Below, piece by piece: positions 34,790 to 44,009 of a DNA stretch of 47,939 nt. Below the pieces are notes generated by a model. The model ran no database searches and was not told the origin of the DNA. It saw nothing but the letters and a program-made list of their open reading frames with translations. The position numbers and the translations under genes are program-made. Position 1 is the first letter of the stretch. Every line of letters starts with the position of its first letter. Location: NCBI GenBank assembly GCA_017694875.1, contig JADIMG010000036.1, positions 1 to 47,939 on the forward strand. The letters are read 5' to 3'. This stretch comes from Candidatus Gallipaludibacter merdavium. GTDB lineage: Bacteria; Bacteroidota; Bacteroidia; Bacteroidales; Paludibacteraceae.

Positions 34790-37700
34790 TTAATCGACAA
34801 CCGCTTTTTTCACTTCCTCATTGGAACGAACCAAATAGACGCCTTGTGGCACAGAAACACTCTGTGGTTGGTGTGCCTGCAGTGTCAATGTGGTTATATA
34901 TTGTCCGGCAACCGTATAAATATATGCTTCTGTGTCATATTCCGCTAAAACATGTATAGCACCTTCAGCTGCATAAACGGCAAGATAGCCTTGTTCTGCC
35001 TCTACTATATCACTGTTGGTTGTTGTGCCATCGTCAGGTGTGTTTTCCTGCGGCCGTGGACGAGCGCCCAACGTACGGAAACGGTCCATGGTCGGTTGAT
35101 TTCCCAACAAGACTCCTTCACAAGGAGCCAAAGTTGGATTGCTCTTTACATGGAAATCATCGTCACCAAAGGTTGCCTTATCCACTACATAATAATTTCC
35201 GCTCAATGTTGTATCTGCAAAAGTAGCATTACCACCCATCACAAAAGTAATATCAAGATTAGGTCTTTCTGGCAATGCAAAAGCATCAGAGCCTTTCACC
35301 GTACTCATCGCTTCACCACGGAATGTAACAGGCGCTGTACTCCAATAAGGCTCACCTGTTGTATTGGGGAATTTTACCAAATAGGTACGTCCTTGTTCCA
35401 TATAATTACCTTCTGCATGCGTATGATAATTACGGCGGAAACTTTCGTTAATACCTGTTGTGCGAGGTTCATCATTTTCATCCCTCATATGATACATATA
35501 AAAATAGGCATTCGAGTTATCCGGACTAGAATTGTCTGCCTTCTCTACATAAGCATCCATATCCCCATATGCATCAGATATTCCTACTACCTTAAACGGC
35601 ATACACAATGCAACATATTCGTTGTCGATAAACGTACGTACATAACGTGGAATGCCTAAAAGCCGGGTATCACTCGCTTCATTGACGATTCCACCTGCTT
35701 CCACCGTCAAATTATAAGGCAAATATCCCCCATACGACTCAATCGGCTGTGAAGGTTTCGCAAAAAAGTTTTTGCTCCATTTCCAATTGCCCGATGGCAA
35801 ATAGAAATAGCCCGTCGATTGTGCATCTGATTTCACTCCCGTAAAGCCATATACATATTGGTTATCCTCAAACGGATTCACCACAATAACACGTTCGTAC
35901 CTTCCCTCACGGTTCAACTTTAAACTGTCTTCCTGCCAATGGGAGTAATCCGTATTGGGTGCCGGTAAGACGCATTCTGTACGAACCAAAGTCTGATTAG
36001 GTGTATTGACAACTGCTTTATAGGTTACTGCCTTATTCCATGCAGAGTCTGTTGTATGATTTGTCGCTGTATAAATATCATTCCAGAATGTACCACCATT
36101 TATCTCAACATTAGGCGCAAATATAGGTTGACCATTAGGGTTATTATCTGCTGTTTTGTTGACTGTATTATTACCGACTTTCTCCGTATATCTGTAACCA
36201 AAACTCATAGTATCTGTTTCTGTTGTTACAGTACCACCATTTATAATTAATTTTCCTGCTGGAATGCCCATACCAGATCCATTAACCGACGCCGATGCTT
36301 GGATGTCTTTTATTGCATCATACAGCACACTGCTCCCTAATCCTGTAATTTCAAACTTGTTCCCATTAAATGGCAAACGATAAGAGGAATAGCCGCACAT
36401 CAAATAATTACTGGCATGACCATCACGTACAACAACCGTTATTGTAAGAAACTCCTTAGGTCCTTTTTGAACATCTGCAGAATAGCCATTAGCTGCCCAC
36501 AAATTAATATGACCACCATTAATAACAAAGCTTCCATGATTGCCACCAGTATAAAGCGGTGGAGCATAACGCATACCGTTATAAAAAGGTGTCGTTAAAG
36601 GATTAAACGTATAATCCTTTGATAAGACAGAAGATAAATCCAAATATCCTTTCGTAATTACACCATCTGCCCATGTATCATCTAATGTACAAGTAATTGG
36701 GGTCGGCTGAGCAGGTGAAAAACTCAATTCATCACAAATTTCTATCGGAGCACTATATTTAGGTACTTGGTGCGAAACATCCTCTTCACCGACAAAAGTT
36801 ATACCCGTAACGTTAATACGAAAAGTAAATTTGCCTGCCAACTGTCCTCCTAAATAGTTTTTACCTTTAAAATGGAAGCGTGCATCATTTTCTTTTAGAA
36901 AAAACACAGCAGAAGAATACTTTATATAATCCGTTACATGATACCCCTTAGCAGCTTCCTCCATGGAGATCTCATCATCAAATACTTTTAAATAAAGTTT
37001 GGGGTCAGCCGCCTGCAATCTCACATTTTCCAAATAAATATCCGTATTTACCGGTTGCATCCATCCCAAACTGTCACCTTTTGTTGTACAAAGAGCCGTA
37101 GCCTCTCCCGCAATGTATATTTTCTTGTCACGCACTTCCCCAACTCGTGTTGTAGTAGTTTCCATAGAATGGTCAAAACGGTATGTATTTTCATCCTGCT
37201 TTGCATAAACCATCATAGCAGCACGAGTCACATTATTTACCAAAGTTTCCGTTATATTCTTGCTGTTCAAATTGGTTATTTTGCCCGTTGTTTCATACTC
37301 TGTATCATATTCATGATAAGCCGCACCCGGCTTACTGGAAACATAACGATCACCAGACCACGAATAATCCAAATCATAGAAAGTAGTATCATAGTAACTT
37401 TCCACTTCCTCTGGCAAATACAGTCCTGTCTCAAGGCTTTTGGGGGTAACCAGATAAATATGATGACGCACCTGTGCCACCGTATCATAAACCGATGTAT
37501 TTAATACACGATTCAATTCTCCTTCTGTCCAATCATTGATATAGGCGTTACTAAAATCATCTCCATTGGCTCCTGTTACAGTAACGGGAGTCCCTTGAGT
37601 CGTCTCAACCCCATCTTGTATATAATCAAGATGCTGGCTGCCATCAGCTTCCGTAACCAAACGGGCCCAAACATAAGGATAGTCTTCATAAACAAAGGTC

Positions 37701-38563
37701 CTTGTACGCACTTGCCATACACGATGATCAGGATAACCAAATACTGTTTGCGGATCCATACTATTCCTATCAAGAGGGTCACATTTCCACACCGAATAAT
37801 TAGCTATTTGCTCTTTGGCATAAGATTCCGGGTCTGCAGGATATGCTTTTGGAACCCATGCTGGCAATTCAGGATATGCAGATGTGGCACCTCCCCACTT
37901 ATTCCGAAATTGATAGGTTGTTGACAACTCAACCGATAGATCTTCCGTAGGAGTTTCTATAATCCAATCAGCAGTCGTAAAAGAATAATTCCATTTAAAA
38001 AAACCAATCTTCCTTTGTGCCTGCTTATACCTTCTCTGTGTTATCGTTATCGTACGTATACGTTTAACTTGATAATACCCATAATAACGTGTTGCCTCTT
38101 CAGTACGCAAATTGTCCAACAAAAAACCATCCCACCGATTTGAATACATAAATCTATTATCCCATTCACCCGGCTCACCATATTGTCCCCAATAAGCATG
38201 GTCATTTTTATATCGAGGAGTACGTCCACAGTTTAATGAAGTTCCCCAACTCACAGAATTACCATTTGTAGGATTGATATAATAAATAGTCGGCACAGTA
38301 CCCGAACAAGTAGCATTGGCCTTCTGAGTTTCTGTCTGCGAATAGCCCTCATAATAAGTATGGTATATCCTAAAATATTCTTTCCACGAAGCCCCTTGAC
38401 CTAAATACAATGTATCAAAAAGCGCTTTCCCATCCTTTGAAAACACACTATTTTTAAGAGAGTCGGGGGCATCTTCATAAGTAAAAGAAGTTTGATAGCT
38501 CTGAGCCTGCAAAGCCAACGCCCCCATCAAGAAAGCAAACAAAACAAATGTATATTTATACAT
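34790..38563 (-). CDS. very large secreted protein with type IX sorting domain
   Basis: The 1257-residue product has a signal peptide ending ALALQAQ and a Tyr/Trp/Asn-rich N-terminal 350 residues without a recognised fold. The central part has beta-solenoid-like strands (GSFVINGGHINLWAANGYS, GKLIINGGTVTTETD, NVEINGGTFWND) with the recurring word INGG. The C-terminus (AVYAAEGAIHVLAEYD, AYIYTVAGQYITTLTL, GVYLVRSNEEVKKAVVD) is a type A sorting domain. It lacks the Gly-x-Ser-Cys module of the next five genes. The INGG strands suggest a right-handed beta-helix, common in adhesins and carbohydrate-binding surface proteins. It starts 2 bases after the small first gene. Its middle is noticeably AT-rich. 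Confidence 0.72.
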   Translation of the reverse strand: MYKYTFVLFAFLMGALALQAQSYQTSFTYEDAPDSLKNSVFSKDGKALFDTLYLGQGASWKEYFRIYHTYYEGYSQTETQKANATCSGTVPTIYYINPTNGNSVSWGTSLNCGRTPRYKNDHAYWGQYGEPGEWDNRFMYSNRWDGFLLDNLRTEEATRYYGYYQVKRIRTITITQRRYKQAQRKIGFFKWNYSFTTADWIIETPTEDLSVELSTTYQFRNKWGGATSAYPELPAWVPKAYPADPESYAKEQIANYSVWKCDPLDRNSMDPQTVFGYPDHRVWQVRTRTFVYEDYPYVWARLVTEADGSQHLDYIQDGVETTQGTPVTVTGANGDDFSNAYINDWTEGELNRVLNTSVYDTVAQVRHHIYLVTPKSLETGLYLPEEVESYYDTTFYDLDYSWSGDRYVSSKPGAAYHEYDTEYETTGKITNLNSKNITETLVNNVTRAAMMVYAKQDENTYRFDHSMETTTTRVGEVRDKKIYIAGEATALCTTKGDSLGWMQPVNTDIYLENVRLQAADPKLYLKVFDDEISMEEAAKGYHVTDYIKYSSAVFFLKENDARFHFKGKNYLGGQLAGKFTFRINVTGITFVGEEDVSHQVPKYSAPIEICDELSFSPAQPTPITCTLDDTWADGVITKGYLDLSSVLSKDYTFNPLTTPFYNGMRYAPPLYTGGNHGSFVINGGHINLWAANGYSADVQKGPKEFLTITVVVRDGHASNYLMCGYSSYRLPFNGNKFEITGLGSSVLYDAIKDIQASASVNGSGMGIPAGKLIINGGTVTTETDTMSFGYRYTEKVGNNTVNKTADNNPNGQPIFAPNVEINGGTFWNDIYTATNHTTDSAWNKAVTYKAVVNTPNQTLVRTECVLPAPNTDYSHWQEDSLKLNREGRYERVIVVNPFEDNQYVYGFTGVKSDAQSTGYFYLPSGNWKWSKNFFAKPSQPIESYGGYLPYNLTVEAGGIVNEASDTRLLGIPRYVRTFIDNEYVALCMPFKVVGISDAYGDMDAYVEKADNSSPDNSNAYFYMYHMRDENDEPRTTGINESFRRNYHTHAEGNYMEQGRTYLVKFPNTTGEPYWSTAPVTFRGEAMSTVKGSDAFALPERPNLDITFVMGGNATFADTTLSGNYYVVDKATFGDDDFHVKSNPTLAPCEGVLLGNQPTMDRFRTLGARPRPQENTPDDGTTTNSDIVEAEQGYLAVYAAEGAIHVLAEYDTEAYIYTVAGQYITTLTLQAHQPQSVSVPQGVYLVRSNEEVKKAVVD

Positions 38564-38565
38564 AA

Positions 38566-39180
38566 CTATACCCTTTCTCTTCTATAAGATTTCACAAACA
38601 CATACACCACACATAAAAACAGTGCAACAGGGATTCCATTTCCTACAGGAACCACTCCAGGGATTTCATCATCTCCTCCTGTTACAGGACCAACTGGCCG
38701 GTCTTTTTGCATCACCGCCATATCTACCGCCGCCAGACTCTGCACATTGCTGGAAAGCGGACTTTGCGGCTGCGTCCATTTGTCGGCTGCACCCAAATGT
38801 ATCGGCAAATTGACCGATGCGGAAGCCGCTTGGGAATAAGCAGCAGAAGCGCCATAAGAAACAGAAGGGTAAACCTGTTGGCCACCTCCTACTGAACGAT
38901 AAGTATTCGCCTGCAACACCTTATTGGAATAAACAGAAGCATTAGCAGACGCCTGTTTTGAAAAGCGAAACGTCTGCGGCTGAGCAGGATAGACACGAGG
39001 CGTCACATCTGATTTCCAATGAAACGAAGTAACAGAATTAAAAGGAATCGTTTTCACCCCACCCCCAATAGCAAAGCTTGCCTCCGCCCACACTCCACAT
39101 GGCCACAAAATAACAAATAACACACAAAGCGGCAAAAACGGCATACCATTACACAAGAACAACTTATCTTGACTCATCAA
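38566..39180 (-). CDS. small exported protein with C-terminal membrane anchor
   Basis: The 204-residue product is not one I recognise. An N-terminal signal-like segment (MPFLPLCVLFVILWPCGVWA) precedes a Ser/Ala/Gln-rich middle with no predicted enzyme motif. The C-terminus reads PVGNGIPVALFLCVVYVFVKSYRRERV: a Pro/Gly turn, one hydrophobic segment of about 16 residues and a basic tail. That is the three-part layout of protein-sorting tails such as PEP-CTERM, though the consensus differs. It is the first gene of the eight-gene surface locus, 2 bases ahead of the 1257-residue gene, and may anchor or organise the secreted products. Confidence 0.65.
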   Translation of the reverse strand: MMSQDKLFLCNGMPFLPLCVLFVILWPCGVWAEASFAIGGGVKTIPFNSVTSFHWKSDVTPRVYPAQPQTFRFSKQASANASVYSNKVLQANTYRSVGGGQQVYPSVSYGASAAYSQAASASVNLPIHLGAADKWTQPQSPLSSNVQSLAAVDMAVMQKDRPVGPVTGGDDEIPGVVPVGNGIPVALFLCVVYVFVKSYRRERV

Positions 39181-39220
39181 TATCTATAAAAACTTTTAGT
39201 TTGCATTTCACTTAAGGGTG

Positions 39221-39228
39221 CAAATATA
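39221..39228 (-). promoter_or_regulatory. -7 box of the surface-protein operon
   Basis: Minus-strand TATATTTG matches TAnnTTTG, about 40 bases before the first start codon. No TTTG at the normal spacing is seen, so the promoter may need an activator. Confidence 0.55.
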
Positions 39229-39409
39229 CAACATTTTCCCAAGGTATCCATCTATATTTTTAAAAAAAAATCCGAAATAAATAATTTAACAATATAAACA
39301 ACGAGGAAAGCTGGGAGAATCATATAAAAAACAGAATCTGCATTAAATACCGGAACAGTAAGGAATAAAGACAAACAAACACCACGCCACCCATTCAATC
39401 GTCTCTCTA

Positions 39410-39756
39410 GATTCCGTATGAAGTAGAGAATGACTATCACTCTTTCCCCCGCTTATCACACAAAAGCCCAAGAGCATTGCGTCCATACCAAACGTCATAC
39501 CGCAGAAATGCGGTATCCAGAAGCATGGATGAAAGCGAGGAAACCAATACACAACCCTAAAAGCTAACCCTAATGGATTCCGTATCAAGTAGGGAATGAC
39601 GTGAGTAGAATACTGGTACCTATCGCTTGACGGCAGTGGAACGTTGGTAGGTGCGCAGCCGAGGGGATGAGAGGGTCATACCGCAGAAATGCGGTATCCA
39701 GGAGCATGGATGAAAGCGAGGCAAGAAAACAAAACGGCATCACAATGTGGAATGAC
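39410..39756. repeat. four REP-like elements in alternating orientation
   Basis: Plus-oriented copies GTCATACCGCAGAAATGCGG... at 39494-39518 and 39675-39699 are identical over 25 bases. They contain a perfect 8-bp stem with a GAAA loop, and their similarity runs on for another 20 bases (AGCATGGATGAAAGCGAGG). Minus-oriented relatives at 39410-39434 and 39576-39600 read GATTCCGTAT.AAGTAG.GAATGAC, whose complement starts GTCATTC and ends GGAATC. A further GGAATGAC lies at 39749-39756. The whole gap 39229-39781 contains no gene. Confidence 0.8.
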
Positions 39757-39781
39757 AAATAAGAGCGTTCGAAAACCTTAC

Positions 39782-42547
39782 TTACATGCGTGTCTCTATA
39801 TTGACCGGACCAAAAAACGGAATTTGCAGCCACTCGCACAGACGAGGCGCCAATTGAGTAGCATAAACAGGATAGGAATAAAAATCATTCCCCCAACCCT
39901 GTCCCCACAGAAAAACAGGCACAGATGGAGAAGGGTCAAAAATATAGTCATAAGGTTGCCCGTTTTCATCAACAGACCGCCAACCCGGCAACAAGCCAAA
40001 CGCAACATCTCCTCCTATACGCTTATGATAGGAATGGTTGATGGCTGAAACATCACCGAAACGGGTGCTGGTAAGCAAAGGTATCTCACGGGAAGTATAA
40101 GCCGACTTGACTCCCTCAAATTCCAAAAGGAAATCAGCTACCTGACGCTGGATACGGTTGAGGTCGAGCATACGCTGTTCTATCAGCAAACGGTTCAAAT
40201 ACAACTGATTGCCATAATAGCCATCTACCCAACGTTCGGTACCATACAAGGCCATCAGGTAGACATTGGTAAGAGCCGCAGCCCTATCAACACTAAACGA
40301 TCCGGTAGGAATACGAGCCTTGCTCAAATCATCGGGTTGCAAACCCGCAATGGGCCGCCCCACAAGGACAACCGCCAAATGCTCTTTACCCACTTGCTGA
40401 ACACAAAAATCCAACAATTTACCCAAAGTCTCATTCAAGCGCATGTGTATATCTTCCTGTTCAGCCGTCTGTATCAAATCGCTTTGGGCAGCAGGCGTAC
40501 GAAGCGTAAACTGCAAACAAAGCACATCCGGTATCAAATCTTCGCCCAAGTCTTGTTGTTCCTGTATACGCATGGCAAGCTGTGCCACCAATTCATTGGC
40601 ATTAGGCATCAACGACAAATCAGCAGTGTTTTTTATATCGGAACCAGTACCATATGCCACATAGGAAAAGCCGTTGTTCTTACGTTCCTGTTCGGAAGGA
40701 TGCAGATAAAGCCCAATAGAAGAAAAACGCGGCAACCACTCCCGCGAAGCAATACGGAGAAAAGTGCTGTCCATATTCATTTGGTCAGCCTGTACCGGCA
40801 AACCGGTTTCATAATAGGTGGAACTGGCCCACCTTCTATTTTCACTGTCAATCCAAACGGCAGCATCAGCAGCATGACCTCCCATGATAACGGTAGCAAC
40901 CGGGTCAATGCCTATGGAAAAAATCTTTGCCTCGTTTCCATAAGCCACTTTCAGCATATCGGTGAAACTTGCCGACAGCAAGTTGCGGGGTGATATCTGT
41001 AAAGAGGTTCCTATACCCTGCTCCGCAACATCTTCCAAAATAGGATGCACCTTTGCCGACTTTCTGTCGAAATAGGCATTGGAAGGTATACCGTGATTGG
41101 CTGGTATCGTTCCCGTGGAAAAAGTGGCTACCGTTTCACACCCGCCACTTGTAAGATGTGGAAAGATGACATTGCCATAGGTAGTGGCTTCCTTCTGCAA
41201 GGTGCGGAAACCACCTGTATCAAAATAGGTCTTCAAACTTTGCAGATTCTGTTCCTGAAGACCATCCACCACAATGTAAAGCGCCAAACGGGGTGGCTGC
41301 TGTGCGGAAAGCGTTCCAACTGACAACAAGAGCAAGAACAACATTGCCCTGCGCCGCACTATGGGGAAAAGGCTTTTTCCTTTCTTTATGCGCAAGTAGG
41401 TCCAGGAACGCAACACCAGAATCAACGCCACACAATTGATGAACCAATTGGCTTGCTGGGGAACGGAATATCTTACCACAAGCGCCACCACAGCATAGAG
41501 CAGCAAAAACCATTGGCACTTACCCAAGATTCGTCTGCCGGCAGGAAACAGTGTCAAAATAGCCAAACAGAAGAAAACAGGATTGATAAACAGGATATTA
41601 TAGTTGTTATGAACCATCGGATGTTCCGAGAAGGCAGCCAAATAAGTTGCTATAGTTCCCAACACACCCAGAAGCAAATAGAAAAGCGCATCTGCCCAAA
41701 ATGTGTAATGTTGCTTTTGTGTCTGATACAAAGAAAGCAGGGCAAAAAGGAACACCAGCACCAACATGACCGCACGGGGAGACGTAAACAGGGATGCATG
41801 TGGAGGCACGAATGCCCCTATCCGTTGGGATACCACAGCGGGCTTTACCGCATCACCTTTTACTATTTGGGCAGCCGCCAAAAACTCCATCAGCTCTTCC
41901 GGCAAAAACATGCGTTGCTCATAAGTCATGAGTTGGTCGGCGTCGGTTCCAAATATCAAATCGATTCCGCAAAAGCTCCAAGAATCAGGATGGGTATAAT
42001 GGGCTATGATTTGACGATAAGTATCTTTACGCTCCAAAAAAGGCATATTAATCAATGCACCATCTACATTTTCCTTAATCATGTAATACGGACGCGTAGC
42101 ACAATTGTCAAAAACAAAATTATAGCGATACTTGCGGTTTTCCGGGCGATAATTTACCAACAGTGCGTTGTATATGGCTTCTTTGGCTACCGAATCCAAA
42201 TTCAATACCTGCTCAAACACGGAACGCCCCTCCATGTGATAAGACCACATGAAGGAAGAATAGGAACTGATGCCCAACTGGTAGTCGGTTTCCCCTTTGG
42301 CAAAACGATAGTAAAAATGGTCGATGGAACTATCGAAGATTCCATAATTGAACACCACATCCATTTGCTGTTCCGGGTCGGTAATGCGGATGGCTGTGTG
42401 TCCGAACTTGGAATACAACTCCTCACCGGCTGTGCAGGTCAGCAAACTGACGGTCGTTTCCGGACTCAATGCTGCAACGGCTGCCGAAGGCAAAAAAAAG
42501 GTCCATAACAATACCAGCAAAAGTCCTGATTTCTTTATATTTCCCAT
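39782..42547 (-). CDS. fusion of DUF4105 membrane protein and PafA-like phosphatase-fold domain
   Basis: The 921-residue product joins two proteins. Residues about 26-240 are a DUF4105 (Lnb N-terminal periplasmic) domain with YSKFGHTAIRI and FDNCATRPYYM carrying the conserved His and Cys. Five membrane segments follow (about 258-385). Residues 401-416 (AMLFLLLLSVGTLSAQ) look like a leftover signal peptide. Residues 418-921 have the alkaline-phosphatase-superfamily fold: ALYIVVDGLQ (metal Asp), SGGCETVATFSTGTIPANHGI (nucleophile region), but no DHG motif (VVLVGRPIAGL stands in its place). ATG 42547 (MGNIKKSGLLLVLL) starts a good signal peptide. It probably acts in the periplasm on an unknown substrate. 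Confidence 0.82.
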   Translation of the reverse strand: MGNIKKSGLLLVLLWTFFLPSAAVAALSPETTVSLLTCTAGEELYSKFGHTAIRITDPEQQMDVVFNYGIFDSSIDHFYYRFAKGETDYQLGISSYSSFMWSYHMEGRSVFEQVLNLDSVAKEAIYNALLVNYRPENRKYRYNFVFDNCATRPYYMIKENVDGALINMPFLERKDTYRQIIAHYTHPDSWSFCGIDLIFGTDADQLMTYEQRMFLPEELMEFLAAAQIVKGDAVKPAVVSQRIGAFVPPHASLFTSPRAVMLVLVFLFALLSLYQTQKQHYTFWADALFYLLLGVLGTIATYLAAFSEHPMVHNNYNILFINPVFFCLAILTLFPAGRRILGKCQWFLLLYAVVALVVRYSVPQQANWFINCVALILVLRSWTYLRIKKGKSLFPIVRRRAMLFLLLLSVGTLSAQQPPRLALYIVVDGLQEQNLQSLKTYFDTGGFRTLQKEATTYGNVIFPHLTSGGCETVATFSTGTIPANHGIPSNAYFDRKSAKVHPILEDVAEQGIGTSLQISPRNLLSASFTDMLKVAYGNEAKIFSIGIDPVATVIMGGHAADAAVWIDSENRRWASSTYYETGLPVQADQMNMDSTFLRIASREWLPRFSSIGLYLHPSEQERKNNGFSYVAYGTGSDIKNTADLSLMPNANELVAQLAMRIQEQQDLGEDLIPDVLCLQFTLRTPAAQSDLIQTAEQEDIHMRLNETLGKLLDFCVQQVGKEHLAVVLVGRPIAGLQPDDLSKARIPTGSFSVDRAAALTNVYLMALYGTERWVDGYYGNQLYLNRLLIEQRMLDLNRIQRQVADFLLEFEGVKSAYTSREIPLLTSTRFGDVSAINHSYHKRIGGDVAFGLLPGWRSVDENGQPYDYIFDPSPSVPVFLWGQGWGNDFYSYPVYATQLAPRLCEWLQIPFFGPVNIETRM

Positions 42548-42615
42548 GTTACAAAAATAGCATTTTAGAATGTCATGCAAGCACAACACACGTACAAGAT
42601 GGACGGAAACATGTA

Positions 42616-43983
42616 TCACAAACCGCTATAGAGCAAACTGATTTTCATCGGTTCTGACTCACTCATTCCACTCTTAATGGTAGAGAAGGTCATGCCCTGC
42701 TGGTGCTTGACTGTCGAAACGGAAGTATTCCCATAACTGTCGGTTGTCGTCTCAACCGTAACCGGTAAAAGCGTCATGTTCAGATATTCCGCCCGCTGTT
42801 CCGGCTCTTTACGCAACTCGTCCAACAAGATAGTGGAGATGTCAAAACTGTAATAATATTTGTAATTATCAGCCGATATCTCCGTAGATGCAATCTGCGA
42901 CAAAATAGAACAAGTATCAGAAACGGATTCTTTGTCCAGGAAAAAGCGGTCGACAGCACTTTCACGTATCAAGAGACAATAATTGGACGGACGGCACCAT
43001 TTTTCATCATCCACCCCAATCAAATCAATGCGTATTGATGCACTGTTCACATACGGGCGTTTTTCACCCAAGTTACTCTGTACCGTATCGCACAAACGCT
43101 TGACTGGTATACGGATGGTAGTGAACACTTGAGCCGGAGAGGCAAGATAAGTGATAGAATCAATATTTTGCATCACTTCATCACGGTCGGGATGAACAAT
43201 GCGGTTTACCTGACGCACCTCCGCATTGGCCGGGAAATTCTTGTAGTTGTAAACCAATGTATCACGCCCCTCCTTTTGGTAGGTAAAATGATAATAGGCG
43301 GTCATATCCATCTGGTTGATATTGAGCATGCATGCCGTACCGAAATCAGAAGTAATATATAGACCCTTGAAGAATTGCACGAAGTCCTCCACGGAAGTAT
43401 AGGCATCATCCTTAAAAAAGCGATCAGCAAAATCGGAAGAAAAACAGAAACGCACATAATACGTATATCCTCCTGTTGAAGAAGAATAGACTGAATCAGT
43501 CGGTTGGGCAGCTGTAACCAGTCGCGTTCCCAAAAGTTCGGACTTATCGCAATAATCTTCCACCTCCAGATTGGAAGGATAGTCACCTTCGTAATCGAAA
43601 GTAGACTTGTTCATTTCATATACATTGATCCGCATAGGGGAATAACCGTCGCCAAACCACGTATTGTAATACAGATACAACTCAACCGAATCGACTTCGG
43701 CACCTTCGGGATAAGTAAATCCAACCGGGCAGGCAACTTGCGCCATTATCTCCGCACGTGTTGTTCCTATACGGCTATCGTAAAAGCTTCCCAAAAGGAA
43801 TGAATCAGGACGGGAATAAATATAGTCTACCGGATCATTATAGGAAGACAAATGAAACGTGTCGGCACACACTGTTATTGCATCGGAAGAAGGCTGAACC
43901 GAAGAACCCATAGTTTGCACATTGTCTTCACAAGCAACCATCAGCACAACAGCCATCAACGACAGTAAGATACTTTTTTTCAT
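42616..43983 (-). CDS. DUF4270 family lipoprotein
   Basis: The 455-residue product has a lipoprotein signal (MKKSILLSLMAVVLMVAC) and belongs to the DUF4270 family, as shown by the order of GSSVQPSSDAITVCADTFHL, SRPDSFLLGSFYDSRIGTTRAEIM and the paired EVDSVELYLYYNTWFGDG strands. These are envelope lipoproteins of Bacteroidota with no known function. The ATG at 43983 is chosen for the lipobox; one 12 bases upstream is possible. It lies 26 bases after the starch-synthase-domain gene, a pairing I recall as common in this phylum. Confidence 0.85.
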   Translation of the reverse strand: MKKSILLSLMAVVLMVACEDNVQTMGSSVQPSSDAITVCADTFHLSSYNDPVDYIYSRPDSFLLGSFYDSRIGTTRAEIMAQVACPVGFTYPEGAEVDSVELYLYYNTWFGDGYSPMRINVYEMNKSTFDYEGDYPSNLEVEDYCDKSELLGTRLVTAAQPTDSVYSSSTGGYTYYVRFCFSSDFADRFFKDDAYTSVEDFVQFFKGLYITSDFGTACMLNINQMDMTAYYHFTYQKEGRDTLVYNYKNFPANAEVRQVNRIVHPDRDEVMQNIDSITYLASPAQVFTTIRIPVKRLCDTVQSNLGEKRPYVNSASIRIDLIGVDDEKWCRPSNYCLLIRESAVDRFFLDKESVSDTCSILSQIASTEISADNYKYYYSFDISTILLDELRKEPEQRAEYLNMTLLPVTVETTTDSYGNTSVSTVKHQQGMTFSTIKSGMSESEPMKISLLYSGL

Positions 43984-44009
43984 ACCTAAAATCACAGATT
44001 CTCTTTTTC

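Noticed and set aside
41453-42508. 351-codon plus-strand frame opposite the DUF4105-phosphatase fusion
   Set aside because: The minus-strand frame has recognised domains and membrane segments; the antisense frame has none.
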